A stretch of DNA of 13,593 nucleotides, from contig JAPUUO010000029.1 in the NCBI GenBank assembly GCA_026967815.1, positions 1 to 13,593 on the forward strand. The letters are read 5' to 3'. Each line of letters begins with the position of its first letter. Position 1 is the first letter of the stretch. This document shows, piece by piece, positions 13,529-13,593 of the stretch. The notes beneath the pieces are model-generated. The model saw only the letters and a program-made list of their open reading frames with translations. It was not told the DNA's origin and searched no databases. A program made the position numbers and the translations under genes. The DNA is from Candidatus Bathyarchaeota archaeon. GTDB taxonomy: Archaea; Thermoproteota; Bathyarchaeia; Bathyarchaeales; Bathyarchaeaceae.

Positions 13529-13593
13529 TTAACTGGGAAATTAACTCTTCCTACTACCAAAAGACTAATACTTGGGTCTACTCAGAAGTTAGA

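Noticed and set aside
1..13593. CRISPR arrays, insertion sequences, rRNA
   Set aside because: No regularly spaced repeats, transposase frames or rRNA-like conserved blocks were seen on either strand.

Overview
The window looks archaeal and probably comes from an uncultured, moderately AT-rich lineage. The signs are TATA-like boxes about 25-35 bp before genes, a probably leaderless gene at 1648, ribosome-binding sites of the GGTGAT type next to GGAG types, a HdrC/HdrB pair, and tRNA genes that are isolated and carry their own promoter-like boxes. The exact phylum cannot be read from this sequence.

Left part (1-4123): a coupled hdrC-hdrB pair (heterodisulfide reductase iron-sulfur subunits, no HdrA in view), then a UDP-sugar 6-dehydrogenase-family gene with its own promoter-like box, then an amidohydrolase-2-family metallohydrolase.

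Centre (4142-11937): this is the main result. A DinB-superfamily gene (the fold of bacillithiol S-transferase BstA) points left. Diverging from it is a tightly packed run pointing right: bshC, bshB1 and bshA, the full three-step pathway for bacillithiol, which is best known from Firmicutes and some other bacteria. bshC/bshB1 overlap by 7 nt and bshB1/bshA overlap as ATGA. A 51-codon open frame starts in an ATGA overlap with the bshA stop and ends directly against the ATG of an ABC exporter half. The second ABC half follows with another 4-nt overlap. The two halves form a textbook heterodimeric exporter with one canonical and one degenerate ATP site. Together this suggests one transcription unit for making a low-molecular-weight thiol, conjugating it (DinB) and perhaps exporting it or its conjugates.

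Right part (11938-13593): an interleaved pair of inverted repeats (possible pseudoknot or bidirectional terminator), tRNA-Ile(GAU) on the minus strand, tRNA-Arg(UCG) on the plus strand, and three minus-strand genes. These are a frameshifted winged-helix-like gene broken at a (GC)4 run, a 40-aa single-pass membrane protein just upstream of it, and a 150-aa protein with two membrane segments and a good TATA-like box. Three short alternating purine-pyrimidine or GC palindromes lie in this same stretch. The genes of this part were not recognised by family.
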